A stretch of DNA of 31,377 nucleotides from Clostridiales bacterium UBA3953 (GCA_002385415.1 DGDL01000055.1:1-31377); one strand, 5' to 3'; counted from the stretch's first letter, positions 8,169-15,977 are shown. The notes: a model not told the origin generated them from the letters alone. Numbers and translations: made by a program.

Positions 8169-10094
8169 ATGTCAAGCTCAATTAATTCGGTAATGACGTC
8201 CCGCATATCCGGACTTGCTTCCGGTCTTGATACGGAGGCGATTGTTGCCGATCTGATGAAAGCCAGCAAGCTCAAAATAAGCGAAGTAGAGCAGAAAAAG
8301 CAGATTCTCGAGTGGAAACAGGAATTTTATAAGGAAATAGCGACGTCTTTATATAATTTCCAAAACAAATATTTTGGCGGCGCGACTTCGTCGCTTGAAA
8401 CTGCGCTGAAAAGCATGAAAGCGACGTCCAGCTCATCTTTGGTTACGGTAACGGCATCGTCCTCTTCGCCATATCAAAACATATACATACACGACATTGT
8501 AAGCCTCGCGACGAACACAACGGTAGTAAGCAGTACGAGGGTGAGCGCCGACCCCAAAATTAAGATACTTGATACTGAGAATCTCGGCGAGCTTGGCGGC
8601 AAAAGCATTGTTATAAATCTTGACGGCACCGAGCGAACGCTCACATTCTCGGAAGGCAGGACATACGAGAGCGCCGCCGACATCTTGGACGAGCTTCAGG
8701 CGCTTTGTGACAGGGCTTTTGGAAGCGGGCGCGTGAATATCTCGCTTGAGGGTGACGAGCTGAAGCTTTCGGCAGAGAGCAGCACACTGATTCTCAAAAA
8801 TCCAAATGATGAAGGTGCCGACCCTTCCGAAGTGCTTTACTATGACAGCTTTGCATCAAATCGAGTGGACATGAACGTGTCGCTCGACTCCGCCGGTCTT
8901 GCAAAAGAGCTCCAAGACGTCGAAACTTTTGAGTGTGAGATAAACGGCAAAACATTCATATTCTCCAAAAACGAGACACTTGTTAGCATCATAACAAAAA
9001 TCAATAGCGGCGGCGCCGGTGTTAAAGTTAACTATTCGCAGCTGACCGACAAGTTCACGATAGAAGCAACCGAGTCGGGTGCGTCATCGGATATAACTAT
9101 GGAGGACAAGACCGGCAATTTGCTTGCTGTGCTGTTCGGTGAGGGCGAAAAGACCATGGGCACCGACGCAGTGGTGAAGCTCAGCGTAAGCGGCTCGACA
9201 AATCCCACCGATTTTATCACTGTCACGCGCAGCACGAATACAATCAACTTTGACGGCGTTAGTATAACGCTAAACGGCATGGCAGAGGGCAACACCGAGG
9301 AGAAAATCAGCGTTTCGCTCAGCCGTGACGTCGATGCGCTTGTCGAGCAGATAAAGTCGTTTATCGCAGACTACAATAATCTTCTTTCGCAGATAACGAC
9401 CAAGCTAACGGAGGAATACGACCGCAGCTATCTGCCTCTGACCGAAGAACAGAAGAGCGCGATGAACGAAAAAGATATAGAGCTTTGGACCGAAAAAGCC
9501 AAGACCGGCATTTTGCGCAACGACATATACTTGACAAATATCGCAAATCAGCTCAAAAGCATATTCTACACACCTGTATCAGGCCTTTCCGCGGACAGCG
9601 ACCCGGTCGGCATGCTGGCTGAGGTCGGCATATCGACAACCAAATATGCGGATAGGGGCAAGCTGACGATTGACGAAAAGAAGCTCAGAGATGCGCTGAC
9701 GACCAATCCCGATAAAGTAATAAGCCTCTTTACCCAGAAAAGCCCCGTTTCATATTCGCTGTATGCTCCGCAGGAGCAGCAAATAAAGCGTTTTAGCCAG
9801 TCGGGTGTGCTCGACCGCCTTTCCGACATCTTGAAAACAAATCTCAACAAAGTCGGGAAGAAAGGTGCGCTTATAACGCTTGTCGGCAGTCCGGACGACG
9901 CATTTACAGGCGACACGGAGTACAGCAAGCGCATAAATGACCTCAAAAATAAAATCGCGAAGATGAATGACAAGCTCGCGGACGAAGAAGAACGCTACTG
10001 GAGACAGTTTGCGGCCATGGAAAAAGCGCTTTCAAATCTGTATGCGCAGAGCAGTTGGCTTGCGAGCTTTCTGGATAGCGGCAACAGGCAATGA
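8169..10094 (+). CDS. fliD: Flagellar hook-associated protein 2 (filament cap) FliD
   Basis: A 641-residue filament cap protein. The N-terminal FliD_N region (~8-110) opens with SRISGLASGLDTEAIVADLM, the family signature, and the FliD_C region (~390-625) ends in helical coiled-coil sequence (RINDLKNKIAKMNDKLADEEERYWRQF). The middle is Ser/Thr-rich and variable, as expected for the outward-facing cap domains. FliD pentamers sit at the tip and fold incoming flagellin. The AAAGGA ribosome binding site is ~11 bases upstream of the ATG. It begins the fliD-fliS-chaperone cluster, 20 bases before fliS, behind a sigma-D-like promoter. Confidence 0.95.
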   Translation: MSSSINSVMTSRISGLASGLDTEAIVADLMKASKLKISEVEQKKQILEWKQEFYKEIATSLYNFQNKYFGGATSSLETALKSMKATSSSSLVTVTASSSSPYQNIYIHDIVSLATNTTVVSSTRVSADPKIKILDTENLGELGGKSIVINLDGTERTLTFSEGRTYESAADILDELQALCDRAFGSGRVNISLEGDELKLSAESSTLILKNPNDEGADPSEVLYYDSFASNRVDMNVSLDSAGLAKELQDVETFECEINGKTFIFSKNETLVSIITKINSGGAGVKVNYSQLTDKFTIEATESGASSDITMEDKTGNLLAVLFGEGEKTMGTDAVVKLSVSGSTNPTDFITVTRSTNTINFDGVSITLNGMAEGNTEEKISVSLSRDVDALVEQIKSFIADYNNLLSQITTKLTEEYDRSYLPLTEEQKSAMNEKDIELWTEKAKTGILRNDIYLTNIANQLKSIFYTPVSGLSADSDPVGMLAEVGISTTKYADRGKLTIDEKKLRDALTTNPDKVISLFTQKSPVSYSLYAPQEQQIKRFSQSGVLDRLSDILKTNLNKVGKKGALITLVGSPDDAFTGDTEYSKRINDLKNKIAKMNDKLADEEERYWRQFAAMEKALSNLYAQSSWLASFLDSGNRQ

Positions 10095-10114
10095 TGCAAA
10101 ACTGAGGTAACAAA

Positions 10115-10519
10115 ATGACTTCTCCATATAAAAAGTATGTGCAGCAATCCATAACATCGCTAACAGCCGGTGAGCAGCTTATACTTTTGCTTGAGAAAGC
10201 CTGTATAAATATCAACCTCGCGATTGACTGCATAGAGAAAAAGGATATATCCGGCGCGCACGACTTGATTGTCAAGACCGAGGATATATATTATTTTCTC
10301 ATTGACAATCTTGACATGAGCTATCCAATTTCAAAAAACCTTTTCTCGCTGTATAACTTCATGATAGATCAGCTTACACAGGCAAATATCAAAAAAGACG
10401 CCGAGATATTAAGGCAGATTCTGAAAATCGCGGCGGAGCTCAAAGATACATGGAAACAGGCCGAATATCTTGCCCGCACGGGTAGTGCCGCCGGCAGCTT
10501 GGCAAGCGGCGGCAAATGA
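10115..10519 (+). CDS. fliS: Flagellin export chaperone FliS
   Basis: A 134-residue all-helical FliS, the normal family length. It starts with the typical Y-KKYVQQSI-TLTAGEQLILLLEKACININLA pattern, and the later DIYYFLIDNLDMSYPISKNLFSLYNFM segment corresponds to the flagellin-binding helices. FliS binds the C-terminal helices of flagellin in the cytosol and prevents premature polymerisation; the flagellin end at 20-562 is its likely client. Its stop overlaps the next gene's start in an ATGA (10516-10519), indicating translational coupling. Confidence 0.94.
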   Translation: MTSPYKKYVQQSITSLTAGEQLILLLEKACININLAIDCIEKKDISGAHDLIVKTEDIYYFLIDNLDMSYPISKNLFSLYNFMIDQLTQANIKKDAEILRQILKIAAELKDTWKQAEYLARTGSAAGSLASGGK

Positions 10520-11019
10520 ACATATTGGATATAGATAAACTGCAAGCGCTGTGCGACGAGCTTGAGCGAAAAAACAGACTGCTCAAACGAATAAGCGACT
10601 CGTATTCAAAAGCGCTCCACTTGATGGAAGAACAAGACTATGAAGCGCTTGCCCTGGAGCTTGAAAATCAAAATGCCGTTTTTGCAAAGCTGTCGGAGCC
10701 GGGATGCAGCCTGCCGGTGCACGAGAGCGAGCTTTCCGGCATCCGCGGAAAAGCGCTTGCATATTTGTCCCGCTGTGGGAGCAACAAACGCCTTGCTGCG
10801 GCACTCAAGAAGACAGCGGAAAATATTGACCTATATGGCAGACTGCTTAGAAACTGCAAGACACTTTGCGAAAAACTTGTCTTTCACGCATCCGCCAAAA
10901 AGGCGGATGCGGAGCGATACATTTCGACCGCAAAAAACCGCAGGCTGGTAAACGCCGGTTACAGCACACAAATTGGGCCTTTAAAAGGCACGCTTGTCGA
11001 CTTTAAAAGTGACCGGTGA
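10516..11019 (+). CDS. Probable flagellar export chaperone, FlgN/FliT-like
   Basis: A 167-residue, strongly helical, charged protein with no signal peptide or membrane segment. Residues ~5-45 and ~85-130 look like long amphipathic helices (DELERKNRLLKRISDSYSKALHLMEEQDYEAL). The C-terminal tail NRRLVNAGYS...GTLVDFKSDR recalls FlgN-family proteins, which have a short disordered client-binding tail. Position directly after fliS, translationally coupled by ATGA, is where fliT lies in enterobacterial fliDST operons. The best inference is a substrate-specific chaperone for FliD or the hook-filament junction proteins; sequence alone does not decide between FliT and FlgN. Confidence 0.6.
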   Translation: MNILDIDKLQALCDELERKNRLLKRISDSYSKALHLMEEQDYEALALELENQNAVFAKLSEPGCSLPVHESELSGIRGKALAYLSRCGSNKRLAAALKKTAENIDLYGRLLRNCKTLCEKLVFHASAKKADAERYISTAKNRRLVNAGYSTQIGPLKGTLVDFKSDR

Positions 11020-11073
11020 CGATTTCAATTATCACTTATTACGCCTGCTTTACTGAATTTTTGAGGTATATAA

Positions 11074-11913
11074 ATGGATATAGCAAGTTTAATCGGTGTT
11101 ATCGCGAGTTTCGGGTTCGTTATATACGGGTATGCAATGGACGGGGGCAGCGTTTCGGGCCTTATAATGCTGAGCGCTGCTATTATAACCTGTGGCGGAA
11201 CCCTTGGCGCGGTGATGCTATCTTTTGGTTTTGATAATTTAAAAAACTTTCCGAAGCTTACCATTGAGGCTTTTAAAAGGCCGAAATCACAAATTAACGA
11301 AAAAATAGACTTTTTGATTTCGCTTGCGAGAACCGCAAAGCAAAGCGGAATGCTCAGCCTTGAGCGGCCGATAACCGATGCGGACGGGCAGAAGGGCGGT
11401 ATTGACCCATTTATAAAAAAGGGCATTCTCTTGGCCGTCGACGGCACAGACGCCGAAAAAATACAGGAAATACTTAACAACGATATTTATATCTACGAGC
11501 AAAGGCGGCTGTCCGACATCGCGATGTTTGAGGTTGCCGCTCAGTATGCGCCTGGGTTCGGTATGATAGGCACCATTGTCGGGCTTATTCAAATGCTTTC
11601 TGCCGGCATGGATGACCCGAACCAGCTTACTAAAGCAATAGGCGTCGCGTTTATTACGACCCTTTACGGTAGTCTTTTGGCAAACGGGCTTTTTTCGCCT
11701 ATTGCTCAAAAGCTGAAGACCAGACTTGCGAATTTCAGGCTTGAAAAGGAAATGATTATCGACGCCGTCTGCGCGATAAGAAACGGCGCCAACCCAAAGA
11801 TGCTGCACGAACAGCTTGAGGCATACGCCTTGGGAACAAAGAGAAGAAGGGCAGAAGTGCTTCGCATGGTGGGGACCGACAGAAATCGAAACAGCAACAG
11901 CAATTCGGGTTGA
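11074..11913 (+). CDS. motA: Flagellar motor stator protein MotA
   Basis: A 279-residue MotA/MotP-type stator subunit. TM1 (~3-22) and TM2 (~27-52) are followed by a large cytoplasmic loop (~53-150) that contacts the rotor. The TM3-TM4 hairpin (~155-210) contains the diagnostic APGFGMIGTIVGLIQML and AIGVAFITTLYGSLLANG motifs with the conserved proline before GFGMIGT. Five MotA subunits surround two MotB subunits and form the ion-driven torque unit. The ribosome binding site GAGG is ~8 bases before the ATG. motB follows after 43 bases. The coupling ion (H+ or Na+) cannot be settled from this sequence. Confidence 0.95.
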   Translation: MDIASLIGVIASFGFVIYGYAMDGGSVSGLIMLSAAIITCGGTLGAVMLSFGFDNLKNFPKLTIEAFKRPKSQINEKIDFLISLARTAKQSGMLSLERPITDADGQKGGIDPFIKKGILLAVDGTDAEKIQEILNNDIYIYEQRRLSDIAMFEVAAQYAPGFGMIGTIVGLIQMLSAGMDDPNQLTKAIGVAFITTLYGSLLANGLFSPIAQKLKTRLANFRLEKEMIIDAVCAIRNGANPKMLHEQLEAYALGTKRRRAEVLRMVGTDRNRNSNSNSG

Positions 11914-11956
11914 TTTTAAGATGTGTGCAATTTGCGGTAAAATACGGAGATAAGTG

Positions 11957-12772
11957 ATGAAACGCAAAGTACCGGACTACAATAAAGTCTCCCCCGGCAC
12001 ATGGCTGACTACATACGCCGATTTGATGAACAACCTGCTGGTCATGTTTATAATGCTCTATATGATAAGCACCATAGACCTGCAGAAATTTAAAAATCTT
12101 ACCAACGTGATGAGCGACCTGCTCGGCGGAAACAAAGAGTCGGGCATAGTGCTGATCGACCCTGAACATAGCGATTTGGCAGATGTAGAGGAAATGATCC
12201 TTCAAATCGAAGCGGAAACCGAGCCTGTGACCGAAACCGAAGCAATAACAGAGCCGGAGCCCGACACAGAGGAAGAAACCGGGACAGGAATAATGTACGA
12301 CCTCGACGAGTTCGTCAACAAGATTGCTGCGATTGTTAGAAAAAAGGGCTATGGCGACCAGCTGGACGTCGAGCGGGTGGACAACTATGTATATCTCAGG
12401 ATGAGAGAAGGTGTCCTGTTTTATCCCGACCTTGCCGAGCTGAAAGAAGGCAGCTACGAGATTTTATCGCTTGTTGCCGATATAATAAAAGAAGCTTATA
12501 ACGAAATATATAAAATAGAGATATGCGGGCACACCGCCTGGGTCGAGATTGACGAAATAAGCACAAATTTCAACTCGTGGGAGCTTTCTTCTCAGCGCTC
12601 ACTTACGGTTATGAGATATTTTGTCGCCGAGTGCGGAATGCCGAAAAACAAAATGGTACTTTCCGCATTCTCGAGTACGGAGCCGTATACAAAAGGCGAA
12701 ACCGAAGAAGAAAAAGCCATGAACAGGCGAGTGGAAATCAGGCTGTCCCGCCTCATAGACGTGGAAAATTAG
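11957..12772 (+). CDS. motB: Flagellar motor stator protein MotB
   Basis: A 271-residue MotB. A short cytoplasmic N-terminus is followed by the single membrane helix, whose ion-binding aspartate is D22 (TWLTTYADLMNNLLVMF). A Glu/Thr/Pro-rich linker (~75-105, repeated TE units) leads to the C-terminal OmpA/Pal peptidoglycan-binding domain (~150-262) with ICGHTAWVEID, FNSWELSSQRSLTVMRYF and the terminal EEKAMNRRVEIRLSRL. ATG 11957 is preferred over an adjacent in-frame GTG (11954) because GGAG at 11946-11949 is 7 bases before the ATG. The residue after ADLM is Asn rather than the usual Thr. Two terminators follow. Confidence 0.94.
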   Translation: MKRKVPDYNKVSPGTWLTTYADLMNNLLVMFIMLYMISTIDLQKFKNLTNVMSDLLGGNKESGIVLIDPEHSDLADVEEMILQIEAETEPVTETEAITEPEPDTEEETGTGIMYDLDEFVNKIAAIVRKKGYGDQLDVERVDNYVYLRMREGVLFYPDLAELKEGSYEILSLVADIIKEAYNEIYKIEICGHTAWVEIDEISTNFNSWELSSQRSLTVMRYFVAECGMPKNKMVLSAFSSTEPYTKGETEEEKAMNRRVEIRLSRLIDVEN

Positions 12773-12780
12773 TCACAGAA

Positions 12781-12830
12781 AAAACCGCGCGATGCCTGCA
12801 AACAAAGTATCGTGCGGGTCGGTTTTTGTT
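12781..12830 (+). terminator. motAB terminator 1
   Basis: The arm AAAACCG (12781-12787) pairs with CGGTTTT (12820-12826), closing an imperfect inner stem (CGCGAT against ATCGTGCG), followed by TTTTTGTTCTT. It lies 9 bases after the motB stop. Confidence 0.65.
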
Positions 12831-12855
12831 CTTGTCTACAAATTCGGAGATAAAG

Positions 12856-12902
12856 CAAAACAAGCCGCGTTGTGCATAATCTGCGTGCTGCGGCTTGTTT
12901 TG
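12856..12902. terminator. Bidirectional terminator between motB and the minus-strand trio
   Basis: A perfect 13-bp stem, CAAAACAAGCCGC (12856-12868) with GCGGCTTGTTTTG (12890-12902), with a 21-base loop. T-rich tails exist on both strands (TTTTGTTT on plus, TTTTGCTTTA on minus). It separates convergent transcription units. Confidence 0.75.
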
Positions 12903-12944
12903 TTTGGCTGATGCGCGCGATGAAAACCCCGTTCATCGCCGCGG

Positions 12945-13484
12945 TTAAATAAGTAAAAGCCCGAGAAGCAGGACTGTGATTGGATCGGAACCGCTCTCAA
13001 GCATCATAAAAATAAGCGCGGCAAGCAGCAGGTCGTCGAACCCGGCGTTTGCGAGCAGCCCCATAAGCGGATTTCTGATCACGGTTTGAGCAGGTTTGTC
13101 GATGCTCGGAGTGTCGTCAATAAGCGTATATTTTTTGCGCCTCCGATTGTAATACTGGCTGAAAGGCCTGCGAGGCAGCGGATAGCGGGGCAGACAGTCG
13201 TCAATTCCGTTAACTTCGGGAGCAGGTAGCGGGAGAGTGACGTTTTGGTCCGGCTCCTGCTTGCGCCGCTGAGCCGTTTTTTCCGGCTGCTCGGCATTGT
13301 TTTCGGCGGATGTTTTCCCTCCGGCGGCCTCATCTGCGGGTGCGGGCAGCTCGCCGCTTGGCTTTTCCTGCTGGTCGGAGGCATCTGTGGTCCCGTCGAA
13401 CAGAACTCCGCTATAATCGGGCGGCGGTATCATCGGACGCCGTGACGAAGAGCGTGGATACAAGTTCGGCCACCCCCTATTCAT
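12945..13484 (-). CDS. Conserved-looking hypothetical protein with hydrophobic C-terminus
   Basis: A 179-residue protein I do not recognise. Residues ~1-95 are Pro/Glu/Ala-rich and probably disordered. Residues ~96-130 are basic with aromatic residues (RRPFSQYYNRRRKKYTLID). The last ~33 residues form two short hydrophobic stretches (FDDLLLAALIFMML and ITVLLLGLLLI) that could be a membrane hairpin or a hydrophobic packing tail. There is no signal peptide. Its ATG overlaps the stop of the upstream gene as ATGA (13481-13484), so it is the last member of a coupled three-gene unit. Similar short proteins ending in DDLLL-type hydrophobic tails occur in Clostridia without a known function, to my recollection; this is not checked. 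Confidence 0.7.
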   Translation of the reverse strand: MNRGWPNLYPRSSSRRPMIPPPDYSGVLFDGTTDASDQQEKPSGELPAPADEAAGGKTSAENNAEQPEKTAQRRKQEPDQNVTLPLPAPEVNGIDDCLPRYPLPRRPFSQYYNRRRKKYTLIDDTPSIDKPAQTVIRNPLMGLLANAGFDDLLLAALIFMMLESGSDPITVLLLGLLLI

Positions 13485-13861
13485 TTAGAGAGATCGCCGA
13501 GCAGCTTGGTAAGCTCGTTGAGATCGGTAAACCGCAGCAGTTTCAGCAGACGAATCATAATGTCCGCTTTTTCGCGCCGGTCATCGTTTAAGTATGGCTT
13601 CAAAGCGACAAGCAGGCGGATGCGATTTTCCTCCTCCTCGTCGCGTTTCTTGCCTTCGTGATGGTGATGATGCGGATTTGCAACGGCTGTCTGTTCGGTC
13701 GAACCGTCTGCTGCGGGCTGGGGATTGTCTTCTTCTGCTTCGGCAGTTTCGGTTTTTGCGTCCTTTAATTCACCGGCGATTTTCATAATTGTCTGCATTG
13801 CCTCGGGATTGCTTATCACTTTGCCCAACATGCTGGATAAATCGGAACGGTTATCGCTCAT
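13481..13861 (-). CDS. Hypothetical protein with His-rich linker
   Basis: A 126-residue soluble protein of unknown function. An N-terminal helical part (~1-35, LSSMLGKVISNPEAMQTIMKIAG) is joined by an acidic, low-complexity linker (~36-80) containing five consecutive histidines to a C-terminal helical module (~81-126, IRLLVALKPYLNDDRREKADIMIRLLKLLRF). The final module resembles sequences seen in small clostridial proteins but I cannot name a family. The His run is encoded by mixed CAT/CAC codons in native context, so it is not a cloning tag; it might bind metal. It starts 3 bases after the stop of the upstream gene and overlaps the next by 4 bases. Confidence 0.75.
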   Translation of the reverse strand: MSDNRSDLSSMLGKVISNPEAMQTIMKIAGELKDAKTETAEAEEDNPQPAADGSTEQTAVANPHHHHHEGKKRDEEEENRIRLLVALKPYLNDDRREKADIMIRLLKLLRFTDLNELTKLLGDLSK

Positions 13862-13864
13862 CTA

Positions 13865-14128
13865 TCACAGCCCCCTAAACTTCTTCAGCAGCTCGTCGAC
13901 CTTGCCCTGATCGAATTCACTTCCGCCAGTCAGTTTTTCCGCTGTGCGCAGAAGCTCTTTGTCGGTCGCTGTTTGAATGCGGCGTCTTATGTACCCAACA
14001 TTCTCGAGCAGGCGCTTTTTTTGCTTCTCGTCGGCACCGGCGGCTTCCGCCAGCGTCAAAATCGCCTCGGCAAGCTGTCGCTCGTCGAGCTGTCTGAGTT
14101 TGGCAAGCATCTCCAAATCTATATTCAT
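13865..14128 (-). CDS. Small helical hypothetical protein
   Basis: An 87-residue, highly charged helical protein, first gene of the minus-strand trio. No known motif is visible; the pattern (LRQLDERQLAEAILTLAEAAG, then LLKKFRGL at the end) suggests a small helical bundle or partner-binding protein. The start is the ATG whose complement is at 14126-14128, supported by a GCGAGG ribosome binding site; an upstream in-frame ATG at 14200 would add 24 residues read through the promoter palindrome and is unlikely. The close spacing of the three genes argues that their products work together. Confidence 0.75.
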   Translation of the reverse strand: MNIDLEMLAKLRQLDERQLAEAILTLAEAAGADEKQKKRLLENVGYIRRRIQTATDKELLRTAEKLTGGSEFDQGKVDELLKKFRGL

Positions 14129-14147
14129 GCAAATACCTCGCTCTCGC

Positions 14148-14176
14148 TTGTGTTTTGTAACAGTATATGTTACAAT
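14148..14176 (+). promoter_or_regulatory. Sigma-A promoter with overlapping palindrome
   Basis: TTGTGT (14148-14153), 17 bases, then TACAAT (14171-14176), reading toward the phosphoesterase gene. Overlapping it is a perfect 7-bp inverted repeat, TTGTAAC (14155-14161) and GTTACAA (14169-14175), separated by 7 bases: an operator-like element. It lies in the divergent gap between the phosphoesterase and the minus-strand trio and could affect both. Confidence 0.5.
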
Positions 14177-14233
14177 CGGGGATGTGCCAGCGAAAGTCAA
14201 GATTTTAGCCGCAAACAGGATAAAAACTCGAAG

Positions 14234-14740
14234 ATGAAAGCAGTTATTTTATCGGATTCGCACGGCGACATGAGCCGACTGCGAAAGGTTATGAAAATGC
14301 ACGATGACGCCGACGTGTTTGTCCATCTTGGCGACGGCGTGCGCGAGTTTGCAGCCGCGGCCGCACTGCTGAAAGACAAACGCATTATATCGGTCGCGGG
14401 CAACTGCGATATTTTCTATCAAGGCGAAATGCCCCCTTCCGAGGTGGTCACACAGCTCGACGGTTTTGTCTTCTTTTTCACGCATAGGCACAAGTACAGA
14501 GTGAAATACAGCGATATAGCGCTTATAGCACGCGCACGCGAGCTCGGTGCCGACGCAGTGTTTTACGGGCACACGCATGTAGCCCATTGCGAGTATATGC
14601 CCCCGCGCGACGGCACGGGCGAAAAGCCGCTTTATGTGGTCTGTCCCGGCAGCATTGGCCGGTCGGTTGGCGGGCGTCCGAGCTATGCGATTGCAGAAAC
14701 ATACAAAGGTCAGCTCATTTGCCGCACGGCTGAACTTTGA
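14234..14740 (+). CDS. YfcE/MJ0936-type metallophosphoesterase
   Basis: A 168-residue calcineurin-like phosphodiesterase. Metal-binding motifs are in order: D8/H10 in LSDSHGD, D34 in HLGDG, N57 in AGNCD, H83 in THRH, and H112/H114 in YGHTH; the PGSIGRSVGGRPSYAI end is also typical. In the fourth motif the usual THGH glycine is Arg (R84). Members hydrolyse phosphodiesters in vitro (B. subtilis YsnB and E. coli YfcE belong to this group), but physiological substrates are uncertain. The start ATG at 14234 was chosen because it gives the exact family N-terminus; the open frame extends upstream to 13973 but would run through the promoter and opposing genes. A terminator follows at 14833. Confidence 0.9.
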   Translation: MKAVILSDSHGDMSRLRKVMKMHDDADVFVHLGDGVREFAAAAALLKDKRIISVAGNCDIFYQGEMPPSEVVTQLDGFVFFFTHRHKYRVKYSDIALIARARELGADAVFYGHTHVAHCEYMPPRDGTGEKPLYVVCPGSIGRSVGGRPSYAIAETYKGQLICRTAEL

Positions 14741-14762
14741 AGTTACTGTGGCACCCTTGCCG

Positions 14763-14778
14763 GCCGGGCTATCCCGGC
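14763..14778 (+). other. Short GC hairpin after the phosphoesterase gene
   Basis: GCCGGG-CTAT-CCCGGC, a 6-bp stem with a 4-base loop, 22 bases after the stop. There is no T-run behind it. It may stabilise the 3' untranslated region before the terminator at 14833. Confidence 0.4.
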
Positions 14779-14832
14779 AAAGCGGGTACGGTGCGTGAAA
14801 TGGAAATAGCAGGTGCGAAAGCTTATGGTTTT

Positions 14833-14866
14833 GCCACCCGCAGCTCGATCGGCGGGCGGCTTTTGT
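14833..14866 (+). terminator. Terminator after the phosphoesterase gene
   Basis: GCCACCCGC (14833-14841) pairs with GCGGGCGGC (14852-14860) with one mismatch, followed by TTTTGT. A strong GC stem and T-run about 95 bases after the stop. Confidence 0.65.
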
Positions 14867-14951
14867 ATTATGAGCAGCCACAGAATGTGCCATGCGAAAG
14901 TTTATCTGCATTTGTCGGTGCGTTTTTGATGAGATGAACATATTTCGTCCG

Positions 14952-14985
14952 TCGGCATAATAAACATGTTACAGAATTATGCCGA
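14952..14985 (+). promoter_or_regulatory. 10-bp inverted repeat before the S1-domain gene
   Basis: TCGGCATAAT (14952-14961) and ATTATGCCGA (14976-14985) are perfect inverted repeats separated by 14 bases, ending ~12 bases before the ribosome binding site. It could be an operator or a leader hairpin. No strong promoter was seen. Confidence 0.5.
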
Positions 14986-15011
14986 TATTAATTTAAAGGA
15001 TGGAGTATAAA

Positions 15012-15977
15012 ATGAGGACCGACATATTCGATAGCGCAAAAAAATATCCGCCGGAGGGCGGACTGCTGTGCACGCCGCAGAACAGACTGGCAATTTCGTC
15101 CCGTGCGGCGCTTGAGCGCGCCTGCATTGAGGGAACGATACTCGAGGCACAAGCTGTCCGCTGCGTGTCCGATCTAAGCCTTGAAGTTGAGCTGTGCGAC
15201 GGAATCAAAGGCTTTATACCGCGCGAGGAAGTATTATACGACCCGAATCCCAACGCCGGCCCGCCAAGAGACATTGCGATTTTGACCCGGGTGGGCAAGC
15301 CCGTTTGCTTTAAAGTGCTGGGATTTACGCCGGACGGCAATGCGCTTCTGTCAAGGCGCGAGGCTCAGCGCGAGTGCTATGAGGCATACCTTTACGGGCT
15401 GGAGCCGGGCGACGTCATAGACGCCAAGATAACTCATCTCGAACACTTCGGCGCGTTCGCCGACATAGGCTGCGGGTATGTATCGCTGATGACGATAGAC
15501 GCAATTTCTGTGTCGCGCATCTCGCATCCGCGCGACAGATTGTGGTGCGGCATGAACATCCTTGCCTGTGTTCGCTCCATCGACCGCGAAACGGGAAGGA
15601 TAAGCATTTCACAAAGAGAGCTGCTCGGCACATGGCTCGAAAATGCCGCGAAATTCCAGCCGGGGCATACGGTTGCAGGCATAATTCGCGGCGTGGAGAG
15701 CTATGGGGTGTTTATAGAGCTGACGCCCAATCTTGCGGGACTTGCCGAGTATACGCCCGACGTCGAGCCCGGACAAAGCGCCGCCGTCTACATAAAAAGC
15801 ATCAATCCCGCCAAAATGAAAATCAAGCTTGTGATTGTCGATGTCTACAATGCGCCGCCCGGTCCGCCAAAGCGTCCGGCGTATGTGGACGGCATCAAGG
15901 CAGGCATGCACATCGGCTACTGGCGTTACTCACCGCCGGAGTGTGATAAGGTTATCGAAACGCGGTTTGACCCTTAA
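15012..15977 (+). CDS. S1-domain RNA-binding protein
   Basis: A 321-residue cytosolic protein built of three OB-fold segments. The first (~33-110) is a divergent S1-like module (EGTILEAQAVRCVSDLSLEVELCDGI, then GFIPREEV). The second (~131-200) is a clear S1 domain (LEPGDVIDAKITHLEHFGAFADIG, then SRISHPRDRLWCGM). The third (~212-275) is another S1-like fold (FQPGHTVAGIIRGVESYGVFIEL, then GLAEYTPD). It resembles the small S1-repeat proteins of Clostridia, related to ribosomal protein S1, and probably binds mRNA or the 30S subunit; no enzyme domain is visible. ATG 15012 is chosen over ATG 15000 because GGAG at 15002-15005 is 6 bases before it. Confidence 0.85.
   Translation: MRTDIFDSAKKYPPEGGLLCTPQNRLAISSRAALERACIEGTILEAQAVRCVSDLSLEVELCDGIKGFIPREEVLYDPNPNAGPPRDIAILTRVGKPVCFKVLGFTPDGNALLSRREAQRECYEAYLYGLEPGDVIDAKITHLEHFGAFADIGCGYVSLMTIDAISVSRISHPRDRLWCGMNILACVRSIDRETGRISISQRELLGTWLENAAKFQPGHTVAGIIRGVESYGVFIELTPNLAGLAEYTPDVEPGQSAAVYIKSINPAKMKIKLVIVDVYNAPPGPPKRPAYVDGIKAGMHIGYWRYSPPECDKVIETRFDP

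Noticed and set aside
13640..13700. His-tag or vector sequence in the 126-residue protein
   Set aside because: The five histidines use mixed codons and lie inside an acidic linker in a normal operon context; no vector sequence is adjacent.
13973..14233. Longer N-terminus for the phosphoesterase
   Set aside because: It would overlap the opposing gene and its own promoter; the family N-terminus begins exactly at ATG 14234.
14741..14940. Open frame of 66 codons after the phosphoesterase
   Set aside because: It spans a hairpin and a terminator, has no ribosome binding site and no recognisable protein pattern.
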